Positions 53,214 to 61,752 of a DNA stretch of 64,000 nucleotides are shown piece after piece. Source of the stretch: Methylohalomonas lacus (GTDB lineage: Bacteria > Pseudomonadota > Gammaproteobacteria > Methylohalomonadales > Methylohalomonadaceae); contig NZ_JANUCT010000003.1 in NCBI RefSeq assembly GCF_024808875.1, positions 62,001 to 126,000 of the forward strand. Reading direction: 5' to 3'. A model generated the notes under the pieces. That model was given only the letters and a program-made list of their open reading frames with translations, made no database searches and was not told the origin of the DNA. Positions within the stretch are counted from its first letter, which is position 1. Each line of letters opens with the position of its first letter. The position numbers were made by a program, and so were the translations under genes.

Positions 53214-54569
53214 TTACTTGCCAGTGGCAGCCTTGTGTTCGCCTTCGGCCAGTACTGCAACGTAGGCGGCACTTTGCTGGTCCAGTATCTGGATGATGGC
53301 GTTACTCTTTGACGACAGGAAGCTGTGAATCAGTAGCAGCGGAATGGCTGCCAGCAGACCCAGTGCAGTCGTCACCAAGGCCTCGGATATGCCGGCCGAC
53401 ATGAGCTTCGGGTCGCCGGTGCCGAACAGCGTGATCGACTGGAATGTCTCGATGATGCCGGTAACGGTGCCAAGTAGCCCGAGCAGCGGCGTAACCGCGG
53501 CGAGAATGGCGATCGTGCCGAGCCCGCGCTGCAGCGGGTTGATCTCGCGCAGTATTGACTCGTCCAGCTTGTGCCCCAGCGTATCCGTGTCGACGTGCTT
53601 GTTGTCGAAATAGACCTGCATGATGCGTCCGAGCGGGTTGTTGCCCGGGCTCTTGTCACGCAATTGCCGGCGAACCTTGCGGTAGGCGCTCGACAGTACG
53701 AAGAAACGTTCGATGGCGACCAGCAGGCCGATCAGGGCCAATGCGAGAATCACGTAAGCGACGATGCCACCCTGCTGGATACGAGTGGTGAGATCCGGCG
53801 ATTGCACCAGCAGGGCCAGCAGACTGCCCCGGGTGGGGTCGATGGCTACCGGGTGCATGCCATCCTCGGCACTTTCGAGTGCCCGCGCCTGAGCCAGATA
53901 GCGGTTGCTGGGCTGGCGCTGCGGTTCGACCAGCTTGCCGCCGTCTTCCAGATAGCGCAGGTACTTGCCATCGGCCAGCGCCACAAAGGTACCGATCCGG
54001 GTGACCTGGCGTTGTTGTTTTTCGCCCTGGAGATTGATCACTGGAGCATTGAATTGTGTTACAGCGCCGGCGGCGGCAATTTCGTCAAGGGTCATTTGCC
54101 AGAGCCGGCGGATTTCATCCAGCGACGGCAGTTCTTCGCTGGTGGCCAGCTGTTCGACGAATTCGGCGCGATCCGGTATCTGTGCCGATACCAGAGAGTT
54201 CTCCAGTGACGCCTGGATATCGCCGGCAATCTGGCGTATGACGCCATGCAGCTCGTCCAGGTAGCCCATGCGTTCTTTCAGCTGTGCTTCCTGCGCCTTG
54301 ATGTTTTCGGCGTTGCTTTCGAATTCCTCACGCAACGACTCGCTTTCGCCTTCCAGCGCGGCCAGCTCGGCGCGGGCCTGTTCCAGCATCTGCTGCTGTT
54401 CGTCGCGGGCGTTGCGGAATTCTTCCAGCCGCTGGTTGAACTCGCGTTTTTCAGTAGCGCTTTCCTGGCGTACTTGCTCGACCAGCTGATCGAGACTCTG
54501 GGCCTGTGCCGGGGCGGTGGCGAGCCAGCCGCAAAGGCCCAGAAGTAGGGTCAGTGTCTGTTTTTTCAT
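53214..54569 (-). CDS. ttpC: TtpC-like protein (MotA/TolQ/ExbB with periplasmic coiled coil)
   Basis: The 451-residue protein has a signal peptide (ends TAPAQAQS), then a long periplasmic coiled coil (about 27-130, VRQESATEKREFNQRLEEFR and on) plus a second domain. Its C-terminal ExbB-like channel region (about 270-440) contains TPLLGLLGTVTGIIETFQSI and EALVTTALGLLAAIPLLLIH. This architecture is that of TtpC of the Vibrio TonB2 system, needed there for siderophore-iron uptake. Its ATG overlaps the end of the DUF3450 gene by 4 bases. Confidence 0.92.
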   Translation of the reverse strand: MKKQTLTLLLGLCGWLATAPAQAQSLDQLVEQVRQESATEKREFNQRLEEFRNARDEQQQMLEQARAELAALEGESESLREEFESNAENIKAQEAQLKERMGYLDELHGVIRQIAGDIQASLENSLVSAQIPDRAEFVEQLATSEELPSLDEIRRLWQMTLDEIAAAGAVTQFNAPVINLQGEKQQRQVTRIGTFVALADGKYLRYLEDGGKLVEPQRQPSNRYLAQARALESAEDGMHPVAIDPTRGSLLALLVQSPDLTTRIQQGGIVAYVILALALIGLLVAIERFFVLSSAYRKVRRQLRDKSPGNNPLGRIMQVYFDNKHVDTDTLGHKLDESILREINPLQRGLGTIAILAAVTPLLGLLGTVTGIIETFQSITLFGTGDPKLMSAGISEALVTTALGLLAAIPLLLIHSFLSSKSNAIIQILDQQSAAYVAVLAEGEHKAATGK

Positions 54570-55342
54570 TCGGCTTGCTCCGGCGCCGGGACCGGTATCC
54601 TGAAGAAATCCGGTGGTGCTTCCTTACGTGCGATTTTCAGGCCCTTGCTGATGGCGGCATTGAAGTCCTGCGACAGGGTCTGCCAGCGGTTGTTCTCGTC
54701 GTCCCAGTAGCCGGACTCCTGACCGTCCAGGGTCTGGTAATAGAGGCCGACGCGGCCCACCCGCAGGAACTCCACGGTCAGCCGGTCGCCGTTGTCACGT
54801 TCGAGTTCGCCCTCGTAAACCTCCATGTTGCGGCCATAGTCCATCTCGATCTGGTAAGCTTCCATGATGCGGCGGAACTTGTCGGGCAGGTTAACGTCCG
54901 GGCGATACATCATTTCCTTGAGTGCGCTCAGGCGCGCCTCACGTTCACGCGGCAGAAACGGGGTGTCGACCTCGATCATTTCGTCGAGCACTTCGATCAT
55001 GCGCGACATCAGCGGCACGATATTGCGCTGGGTCTCCTCAACCTCGTTCAGTTGCCGCTCGAACGAGGCCAGACGCTGATTCTGCTGTTCGACCTGCTTG
55101 CGCAACTGCTCGTTGTAGGATTTGGCATTCTCAATCTTGCGCAGGGTATCGCGGTATTCCTGTTCCATGGTCTCGGTTTCGTCGGCGAGCTGATCGACTT
55201 CCTGCTCCGAGCGCTCGGCCTGTTCCTGAACCTCGACGCGTTCGCCGACAGCCTGCTCGACCGGGCCGGCGATGGCCTGCGGCGCTACTGCCGGCAACGC
55301 CAGCAGGTAGAGAAGGTGGTAATTCCTGGGCTGACACCACAT
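54566..55342 (-). CDS. DUF3450 family protein, first gene of the TonB2-type operon
   Basis: The 258-residue protein has an N-terminal export signal (ends PQAIAG), a long coiled coil (about 30-110) and a C-terminal compact domain with DVNLPDKFRRIMEAYQIEMD, GLYYQTLDGQESGYWDDENN and the DFNAAISKGLKIARK end. This matches DUF3450, regularly encoded ahead of ttpC-exbB2-exbD2-tonB2. The role is structural and periplasmic by inference. A Fur-like operator lies 48 bp upstream. Confidence 0.92.
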   Translation of the reverse strand: MWCQPRNYHLLYLLALPAVAPQAIAGPVEQAVGERVEVQEQAERSEQEVDQLADETETMEQEYRDTLRKIENAKSYNEQLRKQVEQQNQRLASFERQLNEVEETQRNIVPLMSRMIEVLDEMIEVDTPFLPREREARLSALKEMMYRPDVNLPDKFRRIMEAYQIEMDYGRNMEVYEGELERDNGDRLTVEFLRVGRVGLYYQTLDGQESGYWDDENNRWQTLSQDFNAAISKGLKIARKEAPPDFFRIPVPAPEQAE

Positions 55343-55389
55343 GGGGATTTTTCCTATGGGTTAGCGGCTAAATAAAAGTTATTGTCAAA

Positions 55390-55404
55390 TGATAAAGGTT
55401 ATCA
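55390..55404 (-). promoter_or_regulatory. Fur-like box controlling the TonB2-type operon
   Basis: TGATAAAGGTTATCA at 55390-55404 is an exact 15-bp palindrome apart from its centre. Compared with the 7-1-7 Fur box (TGATAAT-N-ATTATCA) it matches 6 of 7 bases in each arm. On the minus strand TTGATA fits a -35 with ATAACT 17 bp on, so the box would cover the promoter. Position before an iron-uptake energising operon makes repression by iron-loaded Fur likely. The divergent histidine kinase gene starts 130 bp away and could be affected too. Confidence 0.7.
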
Positions 55405-55533
55405 AATAATATCGATGTTAGACAGTCCTTATCAATTGCGATTCATGTTCGCTTCAGCCGGCGTTGATATTGTCTGTACTAAAACGGACCCGCATAATCC
55501 GTTACACACCACAACCGATCAAGTTGATTATTC

Positions 55534-56901
55534 ATGAGTCTGCGCACGCGCCTGAATCTGCAGATCACCCTGTGTTTCGGTCTGATACTGATCCTCGGCA
55601 CCGTTTTCGTTATCCAGCAGGCGCGTCTCGCCGTGCAGGAGGAGGTCGGTTCCACCGCCAACCTGACGCTGCGCCTCATCGAGGTCGCGTTGTCGAATGC
55701 TGAACCGGGCCCGGAGCAGTCCGGTGGGGTACAGCGCAATATTGTCCGCCAGATCGCGCGGCTCGGCGAAACCCGCCACCTGCATATCGAGATCCTGCGC
55801 CAGGGCATGCCGGTTTTCGACACCCGGCGGGAGATGCACAGTCGTTACGACGCACAAGCGCCGCGCTGGTTCATCAGTCTCATCGGTCCGGCACCGATGG
55901 AATTCCGCAGGGTACTCACGACCAACGACGACGTCGATACGGAAATTGTCATCCGCGCCGATCCCAGCGACGAAATCGCCGAGGTGTGGGGCGATGCCCG
56001 TATCGTCCTCGGCCTGCTGGTGCTGGCCGTGCTGACCGCGAACATTCTCGTTTATTTTACCATTGGCCGCGGGCTCAAGCCGGTCGGCACCATTCTCAAG
56101 GCGCTGGACGGCATCGAGCAGGGCGATTATCGCTTGCGCCTGCCGCGTTTCAACCTGCCGGAGATGGGTCAGATTTCGGACAAGTTCAACCATATGGCCG
56201 AGGTTTTGCAACGTTCGCGCGACGAGAACCGCGCCCTGGCACAGCGTTCGCTGGCCATCCAGGAGCGCGAACGGCGCAACCTGGCGCATGAATTACACGA
56301 TGAAATGGGCCAGTCGATCAGTGGCATCAAGGCACTGGCGGTCTCCATCAGCCAGCAGGATATCGATGACCGCGAGCAGATCGCCGCCAGCGCCGAGACC
56401 ATTGTCGCAATCTCGAACGACATTTACGGCGTCGCCCGGCAGATGATGCGGCGCCTGCGTCCGGTCATCCTCGACGAGCTCGGCCTGGTCGTGGCATTGC
56501 AGGAAATGATCGACGACTGGAACAGCCGCCATGAGGATACGTTCTGTCACTTCAGCCATAGCGGCGAGCTCGGTAACTTTGACGAGGAGCTGAAGATCAG
56601 CGTTTACCGCATGGTGCAGGAAGGACTGACCAACATCAGCAAACATTCCGACGCCAACGAGGTGTACATTAATCTGAACCGCGACTCCGCTCAGGGGCAG
56701 GACGTTGTGCAACTGGAACTCAGCGACGACGGCCTCGGCTTTGACGCGCAAAAGGCCCATTGGGGGCTGGGTTTGCTCGGTATGCGTGAACGCTGCGAAG
56801 CACTGGGCGGGAAATTTTCCCTAGTCACGCAGCCGGGTAAAGGGGTATCAATAGACATTCTGCTACCGATCAACCGGGATATATCGCTCCATGACCAGTA
56901 A
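55534..56901 (+). CDS. Sensor histidine kinase, NarX/UhpB (HisKA_3) type
   Basis: The 455-residue protein has TM1 (about 9-27), a periplasmic sensor of about 125 residues with REMHSRYDAQAPRWF, TM2 (about 155-176), HAMP (RGLKPVGTILKALDGIEQGD), the HisKA_3 motif ERERRNLAHELHDEMGQSIS with phospho-acceptor H255, and a HATPase with ELSDDGLGFDAQKAHWGLGL. Its stop codon region overlaps the regulator start by 11 bases. It is divergent from the TonB2 operon. Confidence 0.93.
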   Translation: MSLRTRLNLQITLCFGLILILGTVFVIQQARLAVQEEVGSTANLTLRLIEVALSNAEPGPEQSGGVQRNIVRQIARLGETRHLHIEILRQGMPVFDTRREMHSRYDAQAPRWFISLIGPAPMEFRRVLTTNDDVDTEIVIRADPSDEIAEVWGDARIVLGLLVLAVLTANILVYFTIGRGLKPVGTILKALDGIEQGDYRLRLPRFNLPEMGQISDKFNHMAEVLQRSRDENRALAQRSLAIQERERRNLAHELHDEMGQSISGIKALAVSISQQDIDDREQIAASAETIVAISNDIYGVARQMMRRLRPVILDELGLVVALQEMIDDWNSRHEDTFCHFSHSGELGNFDEELKISVYRMVQEGLTNISKHSDANEVYINLNRDSAQGQDVVQLELSDDGLGFDAQKAHWGLGLLGMRERCEALGGKFSLVTQPGKGVSIDILLPINRDISLHDQ

Positions 56902-57541
56902 ACCCAATCCCATTCGCGTCATGCTTGTCGACGATCATGCCGTCGTGCGTGCCGGCTATCGCATGTTGCTGAAGAACTCGGTGGATATCGAGGTGATCGC
57001 CGAGGCGGATAACGGCGAGTCGGCCTGCAAGCAGTACAACCAACTGCAGCCGGATATCGTGGTGATGGATCTGTCCCTGCCGGGTATCGGCGGACTCGAG
57101 GCCATACGCCGCATTATTGCCCGCGATCCGGATGCGCGCATCCTAGTGTTCAGCATGCACGAGGACACGATTTTCGTCGAGCAGGCGCTGCAGGCCGGCG
57201 CCCAGGGCTACATGACGAAAAGCGGTGCGCCGGAGGCACTGATCGACGCGGTACGGGCGCTGGCCAGCGGCAAAACCCATCTGGACAAGAATATTGCCGA
57301 ACGCTTGGCATTCCAGAAAATGCGCGGCAAGGACACGCCGTTCTCCGGCCTGTCGACGCGCGAGTTTGAGATCTTCTGTCTGCTCGCCGAGGGCCACAGC
57401 ACCAGCGACATCGCCAAGCGCCTGTCGCTGAGCTACAAGACCGTGGCCAACTACAGCACCCAGATCAAGAACAAGCTTGAGGTCGGCAGCATCGCGGAGA
57501 TCGCCCGTCTCGCCATCCGCCACCAGATCGTCAATGTTTGA
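56891..57541 (+). CDS. LuxR/NarL-type response regulator
   Basis: The 216-residue protein has a receiver with phospho-acceptor D60 (QPDIVVMDLSLPGIGG), then a GerE/LuxR helix-turn-helix with LSTREFEIFCLLAEGHSTSD and YKTVANYSTQIKNKL. It is the DNA-binding partner of the overlapping kinase. Targets are unknown; the downstream membrane, cytochrome b561 and aldehyde oxidoreductase genes on the same strand are candidates because of proximity. Confidence 0.95.
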   Translation: MTSKPNPIRVMLVDDHAVVRAGYRMLLKNSVDIEVIAEADNGESACKQYNQLQPDIVVMDLSLPGIGGLEAIRRIIARDPDARILVFSMHEDTIFVEQALQAGAQGYMTKSGAPEALIDAVRALASGKTHLDKNIAERLAFQKMRGKDTPFSGLSTREFEIFCLLAEGHSTSDIAKRLSLSYKTVANYSTQIKNKLEVGSIAEIARLAIRHQIVNV

Positions 57542-57665
57542 TCCCGGCAGCGTAGCGCAGGAATTTTTCCTGCTCTTTTATGCCTCAACGTCCTGCATCT
57601 GAAGGCTTACTTTCAGTTTAAACTCATTTTACCTGAGCATTCTGGCCATCATGCTTGTCATTAGT

Positions 57666-57693
57666 CTGACAAATCGCTGAATTGATCTAGAAT
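57666..57693 (+). promoter_or_regulatory. Candidate sigma70 promoter for the four-TM/cytochrome b561 genes
   Basis: CTGACA (57666-57671) and TAGAAT (57688-57693) are separated by 16 bp, in an AT-rich stretch 36 bp before the gene at 57729. Both hexamers match the consensus at four to five of six positions. Confidence 0.45.
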
Positions 57694-57728
57694 TAGTCTA
57701 AAATTCCAACAAGAGATATAGGTGCTGC

Positions 57729-58298
57729 ATGGCAACATCATTTTTTCAATCGAGTTCGGGTTCATCCGCCTTCGGGCCGGCCTGGGCCAGCAGTCTTGGC
57801 GTGGTCGCCATCGTCCTCGGCGTTTTCCTCACCGGTCTGCACGGTACGGAATGGATGAAGCAGGTCGTTATGGTCAACCACTATTCGGACACTATGGAAA
57901 AGCCGGCCGCGGATTGCCCCGAGGAGGAGCTGGAAGAAGAGGGCATCAGCCTGGCCGAGTGCGAGTTCATGGTTGATCACATCTGGGGGCTGGGTCTGTC
58001 GACACCGGACTGGTTCCCCGGGACGCAGATGACACTGGCTGCCATTGGTACGCTGCTCGCTTTCCTGTCGCTCATTATCGGTGGTGCATTGGTAAATTTC
58101 AGACCGTGGGCGGTACCGGCCGCGATCACCGTATTCGCCGGGCTGACGGCGGTTGATGCTTTGCAGTTTGCCGCAGTGGTTAATGCCGGCCCGATCATTC
58201 GCGATATCTATCTATGGAATATCCTGCTATGGCTGTTGATCCACCTGTTGATGCTGACCGGTGCGATTGCCGGCCGTCACGTTGAGCGCAGTCAATAA
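57729..58298 (+). CDS. Four-TM membrane protein of unknown family
   Basis: This 189-residue protein is not recognised. It has four hydrophobic segments, at about 20-36, 101-121, 128-148 and 162-181. Between the first two is a hydrophilic, acidic loop with two cysteines (DCPEEELEEEGISLAECEFM), which could form a disulfide or bind a metal. It lies 62 bp before a cytochrome b561 gene on the same strand, so a membrane electron-transfer partnership is plausible but unproven. Confidence 0.75.
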   Translation: MATSFFQSSSGSSAFGPAWASSLGVVAIVLGVFLTGLHGTEWMKQVVMVNHYSDTMEKPAADCPEEELEEEGISLAECEFMVDHIWGLGLSTPDWFPGTQMTLAAIGTLLAFLSLIIGGALVNFRPWAVPAAITVFAGLTAVDALQFAAVVNAGPIIRDIYLWNILLWLLIHLLMLTGAIAGRHVERSQ

Positions 58299-58360
58299 TC
58301 AAACTGTCAGACGGTTTCCTTAACACTGACATGAATAAAATCAAATAAGCGGAATTGGTT

Positions 58361-58900
58361 ATGCAAAATCAAGGTTACAGTCGTACAGCGGTTTTCCTGC
58401 ACTGGACAATCGCGGTATCCATCTTCTTCCTGTTCATTTCCAGCTGGTGGATGCTGGGTCTGCCGTTACCGTCGAAGGAATTGCAGTTCCGGGCCTTTCC
58501 ATTTCAGCTACACAAGAATATAGGCATCACGCTCGTGTTGCTGTTGTTCATCCTGCTGTATGTGCGTTTCAAGCACCGGCCGGCACCGGTGGAATCGAGC
58601 ATGAAGCCGTGGATGCACAAGCTCGCTTTGGCCGATCACGTGCTGTTGTATGTGCTGATCCTGGCAACCTGCGTCACGGGTTATCTGTCATCGGCGCACA
58701 CCAAGTGGGATACCGTGTTCTGGTGGGTTATCGAGTTCCCGCGTATTGCCGCACCGAACGAGGATATGAACGAGTTCTGGGGTGAGCTGCACCTGTGGAC
58801 AGCCTGGGCCCTGTTGGCGCTGGTTGCCGTGCATATCAGCGGTGCGGTGTATCATGCCTTCATCAACGACGGCATCGTCCGCCGCATGATGCGATGGTAA
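58361..58900 (+). CDS. Cytochrome b561
   Basis: This four-helix diheme quinol oxidase-type protein has about 179 residues. Candidate heme ligands: HWTIAVSIFFLFISSWW (H in helix 1), LHKNIGITLVLLLFILLYVR, MHKLALADHVLLYVLILATC and WTAWALLALVAVHISGAVYH (helix 4). Family members transfer electrons between membrane quinol and a soluble or periplasmic partner. ATG 58361 is preferred to an adjacent TTG. A repeat and a terminator follow, so it probably ends the upstream transcript before the aldehyde oxidoreductase genes. Confidence 0.9.
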   Translation: MQNQGYSRTAVFLHWTIAVSIFFLFISSWWMLGLPLPSKELQFRAFPFQLHKNIGITLVLLLFILLYVRFKHRPAPVESSMKPWMHKLALADHVLLYVLILATCVTGYLSSAHTKWDTVFWWVIEFPRIAAPNEDMNEFWGELHLWTAWALLALVAVHISGAVYHAFINDGIVRRMMRW

Positions 58901-58904
58901 TATT

Positions 58905-59026
<122 letters not shown>

Positions 59027-59027
59027 G

Positions 59028-59056
59028 AAAAAAGCCCGCCACCGGCGGGCTTTTTT
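59028..59056. terminator. Strong bidirectional intrinsic terminator
   Basis: AAAAAAGCCCGCC (59028-59040) pairs perfectly with GGCGGGCTTTTTT (59044-59056) around an ACC loop, giving a 13-bp stem with an A-tract before and a T-tract after. It stops the cytochrome b561 transcript and isolates the aldehyde oxidoreductase operon. Confidence 0.92.
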
Positions 59057-59241
59057 TATGCATTGTGCATCGCAATATCATGCTGTTTCCGGATTAAAGG
59101 AAACGCTTGTCCCGGTGCCGGCACTTGAGTAATCTAGAGTTGTATAACGTTGCATATATAAAGAATGGCACTAAGCCATCATGCCCGGACCGCAGATGAT
59201 AATTATTCCATATCCTGAGACTGCCGGAGGGGGTAACCCTT
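59057..59241 (+). other. Upstream region of the aldehyde:ferredoxin oxidoreductase operon
   Basis: About 185 bp with no gene. It is AT-rich around 59140-59165 (TATATAAAG at about 59154), consistent with a promoter whose -35 I cannot fix. A GGAGG-type ribosome-binding site lies in the GGAGGGGG run at 59227-59234. A symmetric AT motif at about 59196-59207 has half of a Fur-like box only. Confidence 0.4.
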
Positions 59242-59721
59242 ATGTTGAAAGCGCTACAGATAGAGCCGGAGAAATGCACGGGCTGTCTGCAATGCGAGAT
59301 GGCCTGTTCGTATCGCGCCGAAGGCGTATTTAATCCCGCCAAATCCCGCATCAAGATTTTCACCTTCCACGAGGAAGGCCGTTTCGTTCCCTATACCTGT
59401 ACCCAGTGCACCGAGGCGTGGTGCATGCACGCCTGCCCCGTCGAGGCCATCGTCTACAACGAGGCAACAGGTTCCAAGGATGTGCTCGCCGACAAGTGTG
59501 TGGGGTGCAAGGTCTGCACCATTGCCTGTCCGTTCGGTACCGTGAACTACGATCAGGACAGCGGCGTTGTCTACAAATGCGACCTGTGCCAGGGCGATCC
59601 GGAGTGTTCCAAGGCCTGTCCGACCGAGGCGATCACCTACGTCGACGCCGACCATACCGGTTTGGACAGAATGCGCGCCCACGCTGCGAAAAGCGCCGGG
59701 CTCGATGCGCAACAGCACTGA
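59242..59721 (+). CDS. 4x[4Fe-4S] ferredoxin subunit of aldehyde:ferredoxin oxidoreductase
   Basis: This small electron-transfer protein has 159 residues. Sixteen cysteines in four groups (12/15/18/22, 53/56/61/65, 86/89/92/96, 113/116/122/126) make four [4Fe-4S] clusters, with the familiar CxxCxxxCP endings CPVEAI, CPFGTV and CPTEAI. It corresponds to AorA of the three-subunit aldehyde oxidoreductase described in Aromatoleum. It lies 15 bp before the catalytic subunit gene. Confidence 0.9.
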   Translation: MLKALQIEPEKCTGCLQCEMACSYRAEGVFNPAKSRIKIFTFHEEGRFVPYTCTQCTEAWCMHACPVEAIVYNEATGSKDVLADKCVGCKVCTIACPFGTVNYDQDSGVVYKCDLCQGDPECSKACPTEAITYVDADHTGLDRMRAHAAKSAGLDAQQH

Positions 59722-59736
59722 GGCGGGAGGTGAACC

Positions 59737-61602
59737 ATGGCCTGGACCCAAAAAGTATTACGCATCAATCTGACTGACGGCTCGATCAAACAGGAGCCGT
59801 TGAACATGGAGTGGGCGCGCGATTACCTCGGTCAGCGCGGTCTCGCTACCAAGTACCTGACCGAAGAGATCGATCCGAAATGCGATCCCCTCGGGCCGGA
59901 TAACAAGTTCATCATGACCACCGGTCCGCTCACCGGCACCATGTCATCCACCGGTGGCCGCTACTCGGTCGTGACCAAGAGTCCGTTGACCGGCTGTGTT
60001 GCCTGTTCCAACTCGGGTGGCTTTCTTGGTGCCGAAATGAAGGCCGCCGGCTGGGACATGATCATTTTCGAGGGCAAGTCGCCGCAACCGGTCTACCTGT
60101 ACCTGGAAAACGAGAAGGCCGAACTGTTGCCGGCCGACGAGATCATGGGCACCTCGGTATGGGCGGCCGACGAATGGATACACAAGAAACACCAGGATCC
60201 GCTGATCCGGGTCGCCACGATCGGTCGCGCGGCAGAGAAGGGCAATCTTTACGCCGGGGTCATCAATGATCTGCACCGCGCCGCCGGCCGTTCCGGGGTT
60301 GGCACCGTGATGGCGTCAAAGAACCTCAAGGCAGTCGCCATTCGCGGCACCCGCGGCGTCGGCAACATCAAGGATCCGGCGCGTTTCATGCAGGCGGTCA
60401 GCGACGGCAAGAAGGTGTTACATGATAATGCCGTGACCGGCCAGGGTCTGCCGAAGTACGGCACCCAGGTATTGATGAATGTTATCAACGAGGTCGGCGC
60501 CATGCCGACGCGCAACATGCGCGAGGTGCAGTTCGAGGGCGCCAGCAATATTTCCGGCGAGGCCATGCACGAGCCGCGCGAGTCGGACGGTAAGCCGAAC
60601 CTGGTCACCAACGCCGGCTGTTTTGGCTGCACCATCGCCTGCGGCCGCATTTCCACCATCGACCAGGGCCATTTCTCGGTCGAGAACAAGCCCGAGTACT
60701 GGGATGCTTCCGGTGGTCTGGAATACGAGGCTGCCTGGGCGCTGGGCTCGGATACCGGCATCGACGATCTCGACGCGCTGACCTACGTGCAGTTCCTCTG
60801 CAACGAGGATGGCATCGATCCGATCACCTACGGCGCCACTCTCGCTGCGGCCATGGAAATGTACGAAATGGGTGCGATCGACAAGGAAACCACGGGTGGC
60901 ATCGAACTCAGATTCGGCAACGCCGAGGCGCTGTGCCGGGTCACGGAACTGACCTGCCGCGGCGAGGGTTTCGGTATCGACATGGGTCTGGGATCCAGGC
61001 GTCTGTGCGAGAAGTACGGTCATCCGGAGCTGTCCATGACCGTTAAGGGGCAGGAATTCCCGGCCTACGATCCGCGCGGCGTGCAGGGCATGGGCCTCGG
61101 CTACGCGACTTCCAATCGCGGTGCCTGTCATCTCCGTGGCTACACGGTTGCCTCCGAGATCATGGGCATACCGGAGAAGACCGATCCCCTGACCACCGAT
61201 GGCAAGCCGGAACTGGTCAAGGCGTTCCAGGACATGACCGCCGCGGTGGATTCCTCCGGCCTGTGCGTGTTCACCACGTTCGCCTGGACACTGGAGGATA
61301 TCGCACCGCAGATCGACGCCGCCTGTGAGGGTGACTGGTCACCGGACAAATTGCTGGAAGTCGGTGAACGCATCTGGAACCTGGAGCGGGACTTCAATAT
61401 CGCCGCCGGCATGACGGCCAAGGACGATACGCTGCCGAAGCGTCTGCTCAAGGATGCCGCCAAGACCGGTCCGGCCACCGGCCGGGTCAACGACCTCGAC
61501 CAGATGCTGCCGAAGTACTACGAGGTCCGCGGCTGGACGGCAGATGGTGTGCCGACGTCGGAAACCCGTAAGCGTTTCGGTCTGAAGGCATTGTCGGCAT
61601 AA
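59737..61602 (+). CDS. aorB: Aldehyde:ferredoxin oxidoreductase catalytic subunit (tungsten-pterin)
   Basis: This tungsten bis-pterin enzyme oxidises aldehydes to carboxylates and, in some bacteria, can run in reverse. The 621-residue protein has the family start (MAWTQKVLRINLTDGSIKQE), the pterin-binding RYSVVTKSPLTGCVACSNSGG, the cluster ligands Cys295, Cys298, Cys302 and Cys510 (equivalent to 288/291/295/494 of the Pyrococcus enzyme) and DPRGVQGMGLGYATSNRGAC plus HLRGY, the C-terminal substrate/pterin signature. All needed residues appear present. The gene order ferredoxin, this, FAD/NAD protein, MoaD-like matches a multisubunit AOR. Confidence 0.94.
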   Translation: MAWTQKVLRINLTDGSIKQEPLNMEWARDYLGQRGLATKYLTEEIDPKCDPLGPDNKFIMTTGPLTGTMSSTGGRYSVVTKSPLTGCVACSNSGGFLGAEMKAAGWDMIIFEGKSPQPVYLYLENEKAELLPADEIMGTSVWAADEWIHKKHQDPLIRVATIGRAAEKGNLYAGVINDLHRAAGRSGVGTVMASKNLKAVAIRGTRGVGNIKDPARFMQAVSDGKKVLHDNAVTGQGLPKYGTQVLMNVINEVGAMPTRNMREVQFEGASNISGEAMHEPRESDGKPNLVTNAGCFGCTIACGRISTIDQGHFSVENKPEYWDASGGLEYEAAWALGSDTGIDDLDALTYVQFLCNEDGIDPITYGATLAAAMEMYEMGAIDKETTGGIELRFGNAEALCRVTELTCRGEGFGIDMGLGSRRLCEKYGHPELSMTVKGQEFPAYDPRGVQGMGLGYATSNRGACHLRGYTVASEIMGIPEKTDPLTTDGKPELVKAFQDMTAAVDSSGLCVFTTFAWTLEDIAPQIDAACEGDWSPDKLLEVGERIWNLERDFNIAAGMTAKDDTLPKRLLKDAAKTGPATGRVNDLDQMLPKYYEVRGWTADGVPTSETRKRFGLKALSA

Positions 61603-61631
61603 GTGGCTGTCGCATCTGCAAACAGTAATTA

Positions 61632-61735
61632 CATTCAATATTTATCGTCGTTACGAGCGTAGCGAAGTAATTTCGCTCAGGTTGCATCACGGAGATTGCT
61701 TCGTCGCTTCGCTCCTCGTAATGACGTATTGAATG
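61632..61735. repeat. Intergenic inverted repeat with CATTCAATA termini
   Basis: Terminal 9-bp arms CATTCAATA (61632-61640) and TATTGAATG (61727-61735) are perfectly complementary. Inside lies an imperfect palindrome: the left arm CGTCGTTACGAGCGTAGCGA (from 61646) matches the reverse complement of the right arm (61692-61726) apart from small indels. The inner part resembles the GTCATTGCGAGGAGCG-type repeat family found in many bacteria. It sits between aorB and its downstream gene. Confidence 0.8.
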
Positions 61736-61752
61736 AGTTCAGAGGAACTATT

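Noticed and set aside
59196-59210. Second Fur box before the AOR operon
   Set aside because: Only the left half (TGATAAT) matches; the right arm does not.
59057-59241. Molybdenum/tungsten cofactor (Moco/Tuco) riboswitch before the AOR operon
   Set aside because: Location is attractive, but I could not trace the conserved stems; a covariance-model search with RF01055 would decide.
61696-61752. N-terminal extension of the FAD/NAD subunit
   Set aside because: It translates the repeat element (FAPRN-type wording) and lacks a ribosome-binding site; ATG 61753 has AGAGGAAC and matches the FAD motif spacing.
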